A stretch of DNA of 64,000 nucleotides from Novosphingobium resinovorum (GTDB lineage: Bacteria > Pseudomonadota > Alphaproteobacteria > Sphingomonadales > Sphingomonadaceae): NCBI RefSeq assembly GCF_027922145.1, contig NZ_BSFC01000007.1, positions 11,292 to 75,291 on the forward strand, read 5' to 3'. The position numbers and the translations under genes are program-made. Numbering within the stretch: position 1 is the first letter of the stretch; each line of letters opens with the position of its first letter. Of this stretch, positions 1 through 8,541 are shown one piece after another. Below the pieces are notes generated by a model that did no database searches, had not been told where the DNA came from, and saw only the letters and a program-made list of their open reading frames with translations.

Positions 1-28
1 GGATTGCTTCGCTGCGCTCGCAATGACG
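1..28. repeat. Half copy of palindromic intergenic repeat (TCATTGCGAGCG family)
   Basis: The first bases match the right arm of the palindromic element seen complete at 10021, 13266 and 14667. Only one arm lies inside the window, directly after the lacI stop. The left arm is presumably outside the window. Confidence 0.8.
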
Positions 29-33
29 GGATG

Positions 34-1053
34 TCAGGGTTTCGGGTATGGCACCGCCGAAGCCCGCCGGATCAGGTCCGATAGGAAGAACGAAGGCTCC
101 GACGCTGCCGAGGCCGGGCGGATCAGCTTGGCCGCCGCCGTGCTGGCCATCGTGCGGATCGGCCAGCGCACTGTCGTCAGCGGCGGCCAGATGTGCGCGG
201 CGGTGGCGGTATCGTCGAAGCCGATGATCGACAGGTCTTCGGGCACGTTCAGCCCCCGCTCGCGCGCCGCGTGGAGGATGCCCGCCGCCATCTCATCGTT
301 GCTGGAGAACACGGCGGTGGGCGGTTCGGCGGCCGACAGCAGCTTCTCGCCCGCCGCCTTGCCCGATTCGAAGCGATAAGTACCGCGCGCCGCGACCGCC
401 GGGTCGAGCGTCAGGCCCGCCGCCGCGAGTCCGTCGAGGAAGCCCTGTTCGCGCTCGTTGGCGGAACGGAAGCCCTCCGGCCCGGCGACGAAGCCGATTC
501 GCGTGTGGCCCAGTTCCACGAGCCACGCGACTGCCTCGCTCACCGCCTGCCGGTCGTTCGAGGCGACGAGGTGCTCGTCGTCGTCGAGCCGCGCCGAGCC
601 CATCCGCACCAGCGTACAGCCGAGATCGCGGCACAATTCGGCGAGATCGTCGCGCTCCGACAGCGGCGGCAGAAGCATCACGCCGTAGAGCCGCTGCTGC
701 TCGATGAAGCGGCGGATGTCCTCCGCCAGCGTCGGCGAATGGCGGTTCACGGGATGGACGACGAGGGCGAACTCGGTGTCGCGGATGGTGTCGAGGATAC
801 CCTCCTGCACCCCCAGCACCATCTGCGCGTTGGGGTTGTCGTGAATCAGGCCGATCAGGAAATTGCGCCGCAGCGCCAGTGCCCGCGCCTGCGGATTGGG
901 GACATAGCCAAGGTCGGCGATGACCGATTCGACCTTCTCGCGCGTCGCCTGATTGAGCAGCGGCGACTTGTTGATGACGCGGCTCACCGTCTTCTTGGAC
1001 ACGCCGGAAATGCGCGCAACGTCGTTGATCGTGGGTTTCTGGCCTTCTGCCAT
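34..1053 (-). CDS. LacI-family transcriptional regulator
   Basis: Predicted ligand-responsive repressor of 339 residues, the usual LacI length. The N-terminus (residues 8-55) is a LacI helix-turn-helix and hinge: TINDVARISGVSKKTVSRVIN followed by YVPNPQARAL. The rest is a periplasmic-binding-protein-like sugar domain (about 62-335). The start is the ATG at 1053, directly before the HTH. It is transcribed away from the hydratase/MFS/esterase operon. A palindrome TGACACCGGTTACC lies about 85 bases upstream of its start, with related sites before the hydratase and before the TonB receptor at 10331, so autoregulation and control of the locus are inferred. The ligand is unknown; the neighbours point to a uronate-derived sugar acid. 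Confidence 0.93.
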   Translation of the reverse strand: MAEGQKPTINDVARISGVSKKTVSRVINKSPLLNQATREKVESVIADLGYVPNPQARALALRRNFLIGLIHDNPNAQMVLGVQEGILDTIRDTEFALVVHPVNRHSPTLAEDIRRFIEQQRLYGVMLLPPLSERDDLAELCRDLGCTLVRMGSARLDDDEHLVASNDRQAVSEAVAWLVELGHTRIGFVAGPEGFRSANEREQGFLDGLAAAGLTLDPAVAARGTYRFESGKAAGEKLLSAAEPPTAVFSSNDEMAAGILHAARERGLNVPEDLSIIGFDDTATAAHIWPPLTTVRWPIRTMASTAAAKLIRPASAASEPSFFLSDLIRRASAVPYPKP

Positions 1054-1138
1054 GCGGCGTCCTTATGGTCTTGCGTCGGCGCGTTGGTCGATGGGCCGAA
1101 TTTTTCCGGCTTGCCTTCAAGCGGGACGAAAGGCAAGA

Positions 1139-1152
1139 TGACACCGGTTACC
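1139..1152. promoter_or_regulatory. Putative LacI-family operator 1
   Basis: TGACACCGGTTACC sits in the lacI-hydratase intergenic region. It shares the TGACACCGGT core with sites at 1277 and 10229. The even-spaced CG-centred palindrome is typical of LacI-family operators. Confidence 0.6.
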
Positions 1153-1276
1153 ATTCCATCGCCTGTGCATTTGCATAGGATGGAAAGATGCCGGAACGCT
1201 CGCAGGGCGTACCGGCGGGTGACCAATCCGACAGAGCGGACACTCTGTACAGACGGGTCAGGATGGGCGTTTGGAT

Positions 1277-1288
1277 GACACCGGTGTC
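1277..1288. promoter_or_regulatory. Putative LacI-family operator 2
   Basis: GACACCGGTGTC is a perfect 12-base palindrome, preceded by T, about 60 bases upstream of the hydratase start. It is probably the main operator for the rightward hydratase-MFS-esterase operon. Assignment to the adjacent LacI regulator is inference from sequence and position. Confidence 0.65.
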
Positions 1289-1346
1289 GCCGGTAATCCA
1301 GCGCCGAACTGACCGAAGCACGGTATTCTTGGGTGTGGGGATTGTT

Positions 1347-2144
1347 TTGACAGACACGGCAAAGGCAGTCGCCGAAGCATTCGTGACGGCGCGGCGCGAG
1401 AAGCGCGCATTGGATTCCTATCCCGGACAAGCCCCCACCGACCTCGGCGGCGGCTATGCGATCCAGGATTTCGCCCTCGCCTTCGACGGGCGCGAGGTCG
1501 CCGGTTGGAAGGTCGGCAAGATCAACCCGCCGCTTGACGGACAACTGGGCGCGAACCGTCTGGCCGGGCCGATCTTCACCGACAGCGTGGTGACGGTGGC
1601 AGCGGGCGAATCGCCCGAGATGCCCGTCTTCGCCGAAGGTTTCGCAGCGGGCGAGGCGGAGTTCCTGCTTCACGTCGCGGCAGGCTGGGACGGCACGGTG
1701 CCGCAGGACGACGCGGCCACCCGCGCGGTCCTCGACGCGGTGCACATCGGCATCGAGGTCGCCAGTTCGCCTTACCCGCGCATCAACGCGGACGGGCCGC
1801 CGGTGACCGTCTCCGACTACGGCAACAACTACGGCATGGTCATCGGGCCGGTGCTCGAAGGCTGGGAGACGATCGACTTCAACGCGATCACCGTCCGCCT
1901 CGACATCGACGGCGAGACGGCGGGCGAGGCCACCACGGCGACGATGCTCGACGGCCCGCTGGGCGCGGTGCGCTTCCTGCTCGGCAACCTTGTCGCGCGC
2001 GGGATCGACTGCAGCGGCGGCACCTGGGTCTCGACCGGCGCTGTCACCGGGGTTCACGAGGTCGTGCCCGGCCAGCAGGTACTGGCGACTTTCGCGGGGC
2101 ACGGTACGGTAGCCTGCGGCATCGTCGCGGCAAAACCCGCCTGA
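1347..2144 (+). CDS. FAH-family 2-keto-4-pentenoate hydratase-like protein
   Basis: Predicted cytosolic fumarylacetoacetate-hydrolase superfamily enzyme of 265 residues, which fits the MhpD-like hydratase/decarboxylase group. Family features include the GWKVGK segment near residue 47 and a later ...EAEFLLHVA... metal-site region. The reading frame stays open back to 1188, but TTG at 1347 gives the family's usual N-terminus (TDTAKAVAEAF) and has a G-rich stretch (GTGTGGGG) just upstream; GTG at 1335 is an alternative. It is first in an operon with an MFS transporter and a secreted esterase. The sugar-acid context suggests it acts on a deoxy-keto acid, but the substrate is not shown by sequence. 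Confidence 0.82.
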   Translation: MTDTAKAVAEAFVTARREKRALDSYPGQAPTDLGGGYAIQDFALAFDGREVAGWKVGKINPPLDGQLGANRLAGPIFTDSVVTVAAGESPEMPVFAEGFAAGEAEFLLHVAAGWDGTVPQDDAATRAVLDAVHIGIEVASSPYPRINADGPPVTVSDYGNNYGMVIGPVLEGWETIDFNAITVRLDIDGETAGEATTATMLDGPLGAVRFLLGNLVARGIDCSGGTWVSTGAVTGVHEVVPGQQVLATFAGHGTVACGIVAAKPA

Positions 2145-2196
2145 CAGAACCAATTAGAGCGGCACACGAACAAGACGGTCGCAAGGGAGTAGGGAA

Positions 2197-3477
2197 ATGG
2201 ATGCAGGAACCGGCGGTACGGTAGGCCAGACGGCAAAAGTCGGGCGCTATCGCTGGGTCGTGGTGGCGCTGCTGTTCGCGGCAACCGCCATCAACTACGT
2301 CGACCGTCAGATGATCGGCGTGCTCAAGCCGACGCTGTCGGCGGAGTTCCACTGGTCCGAGTCCGACTTCGCGGGGATCGTGTTCTGGTTCCAGCTGGCC
2401 TACGCGGTCGGCTACCTGTCGTTCGGCAAGATCGTCGACACGCTCGGCGCGCGCCTCGGCTACACCGTCGCCATCGTCATCTGGACGGTGAGCCACATGG
2501 CACACGGTTTCGCCACCGGCCTGACCTCGTTCGCGATGGCGCGCTTCGGCCTCGGCGTCGGCGAATCGGGCAACTTCCCCGCCGGCATCCGCGCCGTGAC
2601 CGACTGGTTCCCCCAGAAGGAGCGCGCCTTGGCGATCGGCGTGTTCAACGCGGGCGCCAACGTCGGCGCGATCGTCACCCCGCTGCTGGTGCCGCTGCTG
2701 GTGCTGTGGTTCGACTGGCGCATGGCGTTCTTCGTCACCGGCCTGTTCGGCATCATCTGGCTCGCCGTGTGGTGGGCCGTCTACCGCCACCCGGACGAGC
2801 ATCCGCGCGTCACCGCGGCCGAACTCGCCTACATCAAGCAGGACCCCGCCGACCCCGTCGAGAAGATCGGCTGGAGCCGCCTGCTGGTCGTCAAGGAGAC
2901 CTGGGCCTATGCTCTGGGCAAGTTCCTGATCGACCCGATCTGGTGGTTCTTCCTGTTCTGGCTGCCCGGCTATCTGTTCGAGCGCTACGACCTCGACCTC
3001 AAGACCTTCGGCCTGCCGCTCGCCGCGATCTACCTGATCTCGGACGTGGGCAGCATCGCGGGGGGCTGGATGTCCTCGAAGCTCATCAAGGCGGGGCGCA
3101 CCCCGAACTTCGCGCGCAAGGCGACGATGCTGCTCTCGGCGCTGTGCGTGCTGCCGATCTGGTTCGTCCAGAGCGTCGACAACGTGTGGGTCGCGGTGCT
3201 GGTGATCGGCCTTGCCACGGCGGCGCATCAGGCGTTCTCGGCCAACCTCTACACCCTGCCCTCCGACGTGTTCCCGCGCGGCGCGGTGGGCTCGGTGGTC
3301 GGCATCGGCGGCACCGTGGGCGCCTTCGGCGGCATGGGCATGGCGCTGTTCGCGGGCTACATCCTCGACGCCACGCACAGCTACGAGGTGCTCTTCGCCA
3401 TCTGCGCGAGCGCCTACCTGATCGCGTTGCTGGCAGTCCACGTCCTCAGCCCGCGTCTGGCGCAGGCGCGGGTCTGA
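2197..3477 (+). CDS. MFS transporter, anion:cation symporter (ExuT/hexuronate-like)
   Basis: Inner-membrane transporter of 426 residues with about 12 predicted membrane helices. The ACS-family signature INYVDRQMIGVLKPTL lies at residues 30-45, and GESGNFPAGIRAVTDWFP at about 122-139 is the conserved loop of hexuronate/glucarate permeases. The ATG at 2197 is preceded by AAGGGAGTAGGG. It lies 52 bases after the hydratase and 2 bases before the esterase, consistent with one operon that imports and processes a sugar acid. The exact substrate (galacturonate, glucuronate or a derivative) is inferred from family and context. Confidence 0.9.
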   Translation: MDAGTGGTVGQTAKVGRYRWVVVALLFAATAINYVDRQMIGVLKPTLSAEFHWSESDFAGIVFWFQLAYAVGYLSFGKIVDTLGARLGYTVAIVIWTVSHMAHGFATGLTSFAMARFGLGVGESGNFPAGIRAVTDWFPQKERALAIGVFNAGANVGAIVTPLLVPLLVLWFDWRMAFFVTGLFGIIWLAVWWAVYRHPDEHPRVTAAELAYIKQDPADPVEKIGWSRLLVVKETWAYALGKFLIDPIWWFFLFWLPGYLFERYDLDLKTFGLPLAAIYLISDVGSIAGGWMSSKLIKAGRTPNFARKATMLLSALCVLPIWFVQSVDNVWVAVLVIGLATAAHQAFSANLYTLPSDVFPRGAVGSVVGIGGTVGAFGGMGMALFAGYILDATHSYEVLFAICASAYLIALLAVHVLSPRLAQARV

Positions 3478-3479
3478 CC

Positions 3480-4460
3480 ATGGCAATCGACCGCAGGGCT
3501 CTGTTCGCCGGAGCCCTCGCGGCTTCGGTGATCCGCACGATACCGGCGGCGGGGGCAACGCTCCCGCCGCGTCCGTTTCATGAAACCGGCGAGGTCATCG
3601 ACCTCTGGCCCGGGCCGCCGCCGGGAGCACCCTCCCCGCTGCCGGTGGAGATCGCGACCGAGCGCTCCGCCAACCCCGCCCAGCCCGACCGCGTGATCGC
3701 GGGGATCGCCCGGCCGCGCATCACTGCTTTCCGCCCGAAGTATCCCAACGGCGCGGCGCTGCTGGTGATCCCCGGCGGCGGCTACCGCGAGGAATCGCTC
3801 GACAAGGGCGGCATTCAGGTCGCGCAGTGGCTGACCGAGCACGGCTACACCGCATTCGTTCTCACCTACCGCCTGCCCGGCGAGGGCTGGAAGGATCGCT
3901 CCAACACGCCGCTTGCCGATGCCCAGCGCGCCATGCGGCTGATCCGCGCGAAGGCGGCCGCCTACGGCATCGCGCCGGAGCGGGTGGCGGTGATGGGATC
4001 GTCAGCGGGCGGCCACTTGTGCGCCGACCTTGCCAGCCGCTTCGCGTTTCCCGCCTACGCGCCGGTGGACGCGGCGGACAGGCTCTCCGCCCGGCCGTTC
4101 TGCGCCGCGCCGCTCTACCCGGTGGTGAGCATGGACCGCGCCATCGCCCATGCCGGATCGCGCGAGAAGCTGCTCGGCCCGAACCCGACGCCCGCGCTCG
4201 AGGCGGCGCATTCGGTGGATCGCAACGTGACGCCCGAAAGCCCGCCGCACTTCATCGTCCATGCCGAGGACGACGCCACCGTGCCGGTCGAGAACTCGCT
4301 GCGTCTGCGCGCGGCGCTGAGAAAAGCGGGGGTGAGCGTGGACCTCCACCTCTTCGCCGAGGGCGGGCACGGGTTCAACTTGTGGAACATCGCGGGCAAG
4401 CCTGTGGCCGCGTGGCCGGGCCTCTGGCTCGACTGGGCGAGCCGCGTGGGGCTCGGCTGA
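3480..4460 (+). CDS. Secreted alpha/beta-hydrolase, carbohydrate esterase-like
   Basis: Predicted exported esterase of 326 residues. The N-terminus IDRRALFAGALAASVIRTIPAAGA is a Tat-like/Sec signal. The oxyanion-hole motif IPGGGYREES is followed by the nucleophile elbow GSSAGG (Ser175), an acidic residue in AEDDATVP (Asp264/265) and the catalytic His in GGHGFN (His297). This matches the acetylxylan-esterase-like/BD-FAE type alpha/beta hydrolases. The start at 3480 lies 2 bases after the MFS stop; a longer upstream open frame overlaps the MFS gene and is ignored. It probably removes acetyl or other acyl groups from plant polysaccharide fragments before uptake; the true substrate is unknown. 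Confidence 0.87.
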   Translation: MAIDRRALFAGALAASVIRTIPAAGATLPPRPFHETGEVIDLWPGPPPGAPSPLPVEIATERSANPAQPDRVIAGIARPRITAFRPKYPNGAALLVIPGGGYREESLDKGGIQVAQWLTEHGYTAFVLTYRLPGEGWKDRSNTPLADAQRAMRLIRAKAAAYGIAPERVAVMGSSAGGHLCADLASRFAFPAYAPVDAADRLSARPFCAAPLYPVVSMDRAIAHAGSREKLLGPNPTPALEAAHSVDRNVTPESPPHFIVHAEDDATVPVENSLRLRAALRKAGVSVDLHLFAEGGHGFNLWNIAGKPVAAWPGLWLDWASRVGLG

Positions 4461-4490
4461 CGTCGTCCCGGGCTCGACCCGGGACGACGG
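4461..4490. repeat. Short palindromic repeat (CGTCGTCCCGG family)
   Basis: CGTCGTCCCGG and its complement flank a short GCTCGA loop right after the esterase stop. Related copies occur at 6588-6613 and 6671-6701. It is a small extragenic palindrome, distinct from the TCATTGCGAGCG family. Confidence 0.7.
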
Positions 4491-4500
4491 ACACAAAAAA

Positions 4501-4546
4501 CAGGGATGAACCGGCTCCCGGAGGGGTGGGAGCAAGTTCATCCCTG
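4501..4546 (-). terminator. Intrinsic terminator for the dehydratase gene
   Basis: CAGGGATGAAC (4501-4511) pairs with GTTCATCCCTG (4536-4546), with inner GGCTCCC/GGGAG pairing. On the minus strand the hairpin is followed by a T-run (complement of ACAAAAAA), as expected for a terminator of the leftward gene at 4595. Confidence 0.8.
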
Positions 4547-4594
4547 CGTCACGGCGCGGGCGTTTGGAGCCACCCGCGCCTTGGGTGAGTACCG

Positions 4595-5521
4595 TCAGGC
4601 CGTCTCGCGCAGCGAAGCCTGGGCCTTCTCGACGAGCGCGGCGAGCATCGCCTGCTCTTCTGCGGAGAGGTCGGTCAGCGGCGAGCGGACCGGACCCGCC
4701 GGGCGGCCGATCACGTTCATGCCCGCCTTGACGATCGACACCGCATAGCCGGTGCCGCGATTGCGGATGGCGATATAGGGCAGCACGAAGTCGATCAGGC
4801 CCGCCAGGATCGCCGCCTTGTCGCGCGCGCGGACCGACTTGTAGAAAGCCAGCGCCCACTCCGGCATGAAGTTGAAGATCGCCGAGGAGTACGTCGTCAC
4901 GCCCATTTCCAGATAGGCGGGGGCGAAGGTCTCGGCCGTGGGCAGGCCGCCGATGTAGGTCAGGCGGTCACCCAGCTTGGCGTAGATGCGCATCATCAGC
5001 TCGACATCGCCGACGCCGTCCTTGTAGCCGATGAGGTTGGGGTTGCGCTCGGCAAGACCGGCCAGCGTGTCCTCGGTGACGATCGCGTTGTCGCGGTTGT
5101 AGACGATGACGCCCAGCGAGGTCGCCTTGCAGACCGCCTCGATGTGGGCGGCAAGGCCCTCCTGAGTCGAATTGACGAGGTAGGGCGGCAGCAGCAACAG
5201 CCCGTTGGCGCCCGCCTTCTCGACGTTCTGCGCCATCTCCACCGCGATCGCGGTGCCGTAGCCGCAGCCCGAAAGCACCGGCACCTTGCCCGCCGCTTCC
5301 TCGACCGCCGCCTTGACAATTCCCGGCACTTCGGCCGGGGTGAGCGAGAAGAACTCGCCGGTGCCGCCCGCCGCGAACAGGCCGGCCACGTCGTAGTCCG
5401 ACAGCCAGCCGAGATGGTCGCGATAGGCCGCCTCGTCGAACTTCAGGTCGGCGTCGAAATGCGTGACCGGAAACGAGAGGAGACCCCCGCCGATACGGGC
5501 GGCCAAATCCTGAGGCGACAT
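4595..5521 (-). CDS. kdgD: 5-dehydro-4-deoxyglucarate dehydratase (DapA family)
   Basis: Predicted to convert 5-dehydro-4-deoxy-D-glucarate to 2,5-dioxopentanoate with loss of water and CO2, in glucarate/galactarate and oxidative uronate catabolism. The 308-residue protein is a DHDPS-like TIM barrel: [10 protein letters not shown] at 51-60 binds the alpha-keto acid, Tyr141 lies in IVYNRDNA, and the Schiff-base lysine is Lys167 in [10 protein letters not shown]. The NRDNA signature separates KdgD from DapA/NanA. It is monocistronic, divergent from the LysR gene and ends at a strong hairpin. The second MFS transporter (8538) is of the glucarate-permease type, which supports a sugar-diacid route. 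Confidence 0.9.
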   Translation of the reverse strand: MSPQDLAARIGGGLLSFPVTHFDADLKFDEAAYRDHLGWLSDYDVAGLFAAGGTGEFFSLTPAEVPGIVKAAVEEAAGKVPVLSGCGYGTAIAVEMAQNVEKAGANGLLLLPPYLVNSTQEGLAAHIEAVCKATSLGVIVYNRDNAIVTEDTLAGLAERNPNLIGYKDGVGDVELMMRIYAKLGDRLTYIGGLPTAETFAPAYLEMGVTTYSSAIFNFMPEWALAFYKSVRARDKAAILAGLIDFVLPYIAIRNRGTGYAVSIVKAGMNVIGRPAGPVRSPLTDLSAEEQAMLAALVEKAQASLRETA

Positions 5522-5682
5522 CGCTTAATGCTCCAATTGATCCTGTAGAGCCTTTGCTACCTGCGCGGGGCGGCCGCGCCCATCGCTGGGACTGGATCGA
5601 TTTATGTCGCAGCGGCATCGATCAGCGCCCATCGATGCATCGCGCGCTTTTCCTCCGGCCTCATGCGCGGTAGGCATCGACG

Positions 5683-6573
5683 ATGTTCGAACTCACGCAC
5701 TTGCGCTGCTTCGTCGTCCTCGCCGAGGAACTGCACTTCGGCCGCGCCGCCGAGCGGCTGCACATGACCCAGTCGCCGCTCAGCCGCCAGATCCAGGTGC
5801 TCGAACGCATCCTCGGCGTCGAGCTGTTCAACCGCACCAGCCGCCGGGTGACGCTGACGCTGGCGGGCGAGACCTTCCTTCACGAAGCGCGCCGCATCGT
5901 GCGCCTGTCCGAAAGCGCGGCGCTGGCGGCGCGGCGGGTGTGGAAGGGGGAGACCGGGCGCATCTCGATCGGCTTTACGGCGGTCTCGGGCTATGTCCTG
6001 CTGCCGCGCATCGTCAAGCGCGCGGCGGTGGAACTGCCGGGGCTGGAACTGCAGCTGCACGAACTGGTCTCGGGCGATCAGTTCGAGGCGCTGCATACCG
6101 GCATGATCGACCTCGCGCTGGTGCGCCCGCCGGTGGACAAGGTACAGTTCGATTCGGCGCCGCTGCTGCTGGAAAGCCTGCTGGTGGCGCTGCACGAGGA
6201 CGATCCGCGCGCGGGGCAGGAGCGTTTCGCGCCGGGGGATTTCGACGGGCAGGATCTCGTCATGTACGCCCAGCGCGGGGCCGGGTACTTCAACCTGCTG
6301 CTGTCCAGCCTGTTCGAGCGGGCCGGGGCAGCGCCCAGCTACGTGCAGTACGTGACGCAGATCCACTCATTGCTGGGGCTGGTCGGCGCGGGGCTCGCGC
6401 CTGGGATCGTGCCCGAGGCGGCGGCGGGGCTCCATCCGCGCGGGGTGGTGTTCCGGCCCTTCGAGAGCGAGCCCGCCGCGCCGGTGGAACTGCATCTGGC
6501 GTGGCGGCGGGAGAGCGAGAACCCGGCGCTGCCGGCGTTCAGGGAACTGTGTCTGAAGGCGATGGCGGAATGA
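5683..6573 (+). CDS. LysR-family transcriptional regulator
   Basis: 296-residue LysR regulator. Residues 1-60 form the winged HTH (FELTHLRCFVVLAEELHFGRAAERLHMTQSPLSRQIQVLE, read in pieces), and residues 90-295 the inducer-binding domain. It is divergent from kdgD with a 161-base gap, the normal arrangement for a LysR protein controlling the gene opposite. Control of kdgD is inferred; no clear T-N11-A site was singled out. The gene is followed by a convergent unit separated by paired short palindromes. Confidence 0.9.
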   Translation: MFELTHLRCFVVLAEELHFGRAAERLHMTQSPLSRQIQVLERILGVELFNRTSRRVTLTLAGETFLHEARRIVRLSESAALAARRVWKGETGRISIGFTAVSGYVLLPRIVKRAAVELPGLELQLHELVSGDQFEALHTGMIDLALVRPPVDKVQFDSAPLLLESLLVALHEDDPRAGQERFAPGDFDGQDLVMYAQRGAGYFNLLLSSLFERAGAAPSYVQYVTQIHSLLGLVGAGLAPGIVPEAAAGLHPRGVVFRPFESEPAAPVELHLAWRRESENPALPAFRELCLKAMAE

Positions 6574-6587
6574 CGCGATAGTAATGA

Positions 6588-6701
6588 CGTCGTCCCGGAC
6601 CTGATCCGGGACCGGTGGCTGTCTTTAGGCGAGAGCGTGCTGCGCGCGCAGCAAGGTGGGCCGTTCATGGCCAGCGGTCCCGGATCAAGTCCGGGACGAC
6701 G
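6588..6701. repeat. Paired inverted copies of the CGTCGTCCCGG repeat
   Basis: CGTCGTCCCGGACCTGATCC at 6589-6608 and its inverse near 6674-6701 face each other across about 60 bases between two convergent genes. Each copy is itself palindromic, so the interval could fold into a long hairpin and may act as a bidirectional transcription stop. Confidence 0.7.
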
Positions 6702-6702
6702 A

Positions 6703-8541
6703 TTACATCTGCGGCCACGCCAGTGTCGGCGGCTGGCTGAACCGGTTCATCTCCAGCACAACCCTTGCGCCCGCGCCCGGCTCCAGCCTGAGCGCCACGT
6801 CGCGATCGCCCACCGGCATGCGCCTGTCGCCGATCCGCACCGCCTCGATGCGATGCTCGCCGTAGCCGCCGCCGCGGATCACCAGCCGCCGCGCCAGCGC
6901 GGGGTTGAGGTTCACCAGCGAGAGCGTCGTCGTCCCGGCATCCATCTTCTCCACCAGCGCCGCCACGTCCTCGGGCAGGCCCGGACGCTTGCGGTCGGCG
7001 TCGAAGTGCCGCAACCGCGCGAAGAGCAGCGTGCCGCCCTGATTGGGCGAGGTCTTCGACCACGGCGGCCGCGCGACGTGGATCGCGCCCATGGTCTGGT
7101 GCAGCAGCGCCGTCACCGAGACCGGGTTGCGCTCGATCGGGTTGTCGGCGAGGCGCGTCGCAGCAGTCGTCTTGTCCTCGTGGACGCGGACCATCTGCGT
7201 GCGCACGCGCTCCATGTCGTCGAGCAGCGCCTGTTCGGCCCAGCCGTCCTGCTTGCCCTCGAGGAACTGCGTCCACGGCGTCGGCTCCATCGCCGCGCGG
7301 TCGGCCTCGCGTTGGGAGAGATACCAGATCTCGCCGGTGTTGAAGCGGTAGGGTCCGGGCTTGAAGCTGTACCAGCCCTGCGCGCCGTGCATCGTCGGCG
7401 CGGAGAGCACGCCGTCGATCTTGCGCGACTGTGCGTTGATCGCCGCGTTCTGGTCGCGCCAGACCTGCAGGTAGCGGTCGTCGCCGGTCGCCATGTAGGC
7501 GTTCATGAAGCCCATGATCGCGCGCGGGATGCGGTTGCGGTCCTCGCGCTTGCCGGTGACGGGGTTGATCGGGCTGAACCCCCAGCCGTAGGTGCCGCCC
7601 CACCAGTGACCGCCCGCGCCGCCGCCGACCTTGCCGTCCGGCCCGATATTGCTGGGCAGGATGCCGCCGTTGGCCTTGGCCCGCGCCGCCCATGCCTCGA
7701 CATACTCCAGCATCCAGTCGCGGAAGCGCGCTTCGCCGGTCAGCATCCAGGCGTTGAAGCCCAGCGCGGTCGAGTGCAGGTTCAGCGGGTTGTCGCCGAC
7801 CGTCTCGGTATATTCGCGGTAGTGCTCCAGCGTGTCCTTGTAGCTCGATTCGCCGTGGACCATCTCGAACGGCGCGGTGTCGAAGGGGTCGCCTGCCCAG
7901 TCGAGCATCGTCGCCGGGCGCATCAGCGGGCCGATGCTGCCGTTGAACATCGAACGGATGAGCCTCAGCTTCGGATCGTAGTTGCGCGCGATGGGATCGC
8001 GGCCGGTGTAGAAATCGGCGAAGCGGCGGGCACGCTCGATCAGCTTGCGGTCGTCCGGGTTGCACAGGCCGAGCTGGTTGAAGGTCGTCAGGCCCTCGCT
8101 GATGTGCTGCCAGTCCATCTGCGGCGGGAATTCGCGCACGTACATGCCGTTCCGGCCCATCAGCACGTCTTTGGTGCGGGCGCGGGAGTATTGCGCGAAG
8201 TGGGCTTCCTGCACCTTCTGCGCGAGGTCGAGCAGGCCCGCCTCGCCGCCAATGAGGTAGAGGTAGGGCCAGTCGTTGATCGCCTCGATGGCGTCGTCGG
8301 GGCCGTCGTTGGCGCCCCAGCGCAGGAACGCCTCGATCTCATGCTTCGCGTTGAAGTAGCGGTCGTGGAAGGCGCGGGCGGCGTCACCCTGCATGGCGAT
8401 GAGGTGGCGCTGCAGCACCGCCCAGCGCGGCGCGGCCATCGGCGTGTCGATGGCGATCTCGGCCGATCCGGCGCGGGCTATGGCCGGAACCAGCATCAGC
8501 GCGCCGGTGGCCAGCAGTACGGTACGACGGTCGAGATTCAT
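6703..8541 (-). CDS. Tat-exported protein of unknown family, likely alpha/alpha-toroid enzyme
   Basis: 612 residues. The N-terminus NLDRRTVLLATGALMLVPAIA has the twin-arginine and hydrophobic core of a Tat signal. The body contains many W/Y-rich, helix-like segments (for example GGHWWGGTYGWGFSP near residue 305 and WYSFKPGPYRFNTGEIWYL near 395), which recalls (alpha/alpha)6-barrel glycosidases or polysaccharide lyases, then a beta-rich C-terminus. I cannot place it in a named family. Its ATG overlaps the stop of the upstream MFS gene (ATGA), so the two are translationally coupled. The context suggests periplasmic breakdown of a uronic-acid-containing glycan before import. Confidence 0.8.
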   Translation of the reverse strand: MNLDRRTVLLATGALMLVPAIARAGSAEIAIDTPMAAPRWAVLQRHLIAMQGDAARAFHDRYFNAKHEIEAFLRWGANDGPDDAIEAINDWPYLYLIGGEAGLLDLAQKVQEAHFAQYSRARTKDVLMGRNGMYVREFPPQMDWQHISEGLTTFNQLGLCNPDDRKLIERARRFADFYTGRDPIARNYDPKLRLIRSMFNGSIGPLMRPATMLDWAGDPFDTAPFEMVHGESSYKDTLEHYREYTETVGDNPLNLHSTALGFNAWMLTGEARFRDWMLEYVEAWAARAKANGGILPSNIGPDGKVGGGAGGHWWGGTYGWGFSPINPVTGKREDRNRIPRAIMGFMNAYMATGDDRYLQVWRDQNAAINAQSRKIDGVLSAPTMHGAQGWYSFKPGPYRFNTGEIWYLSQREADRAAMEPTPWTQFLEGKQDGWAEQALLDDMERVRTQMVRVHEDKTTAATRLADNPIERNPVSVTALLHQTMGAIHVARPPWSKTSPNQGGTLLFARLRHFDADRKRPGLPEDVAALVEKMDAGTTTLSLVNLNPALARRLVIRGGGYGEHRIEAVRIGDRRMPVGDRDVALRLEPGAGARVVLEMNRFSQPPTLAWPQM

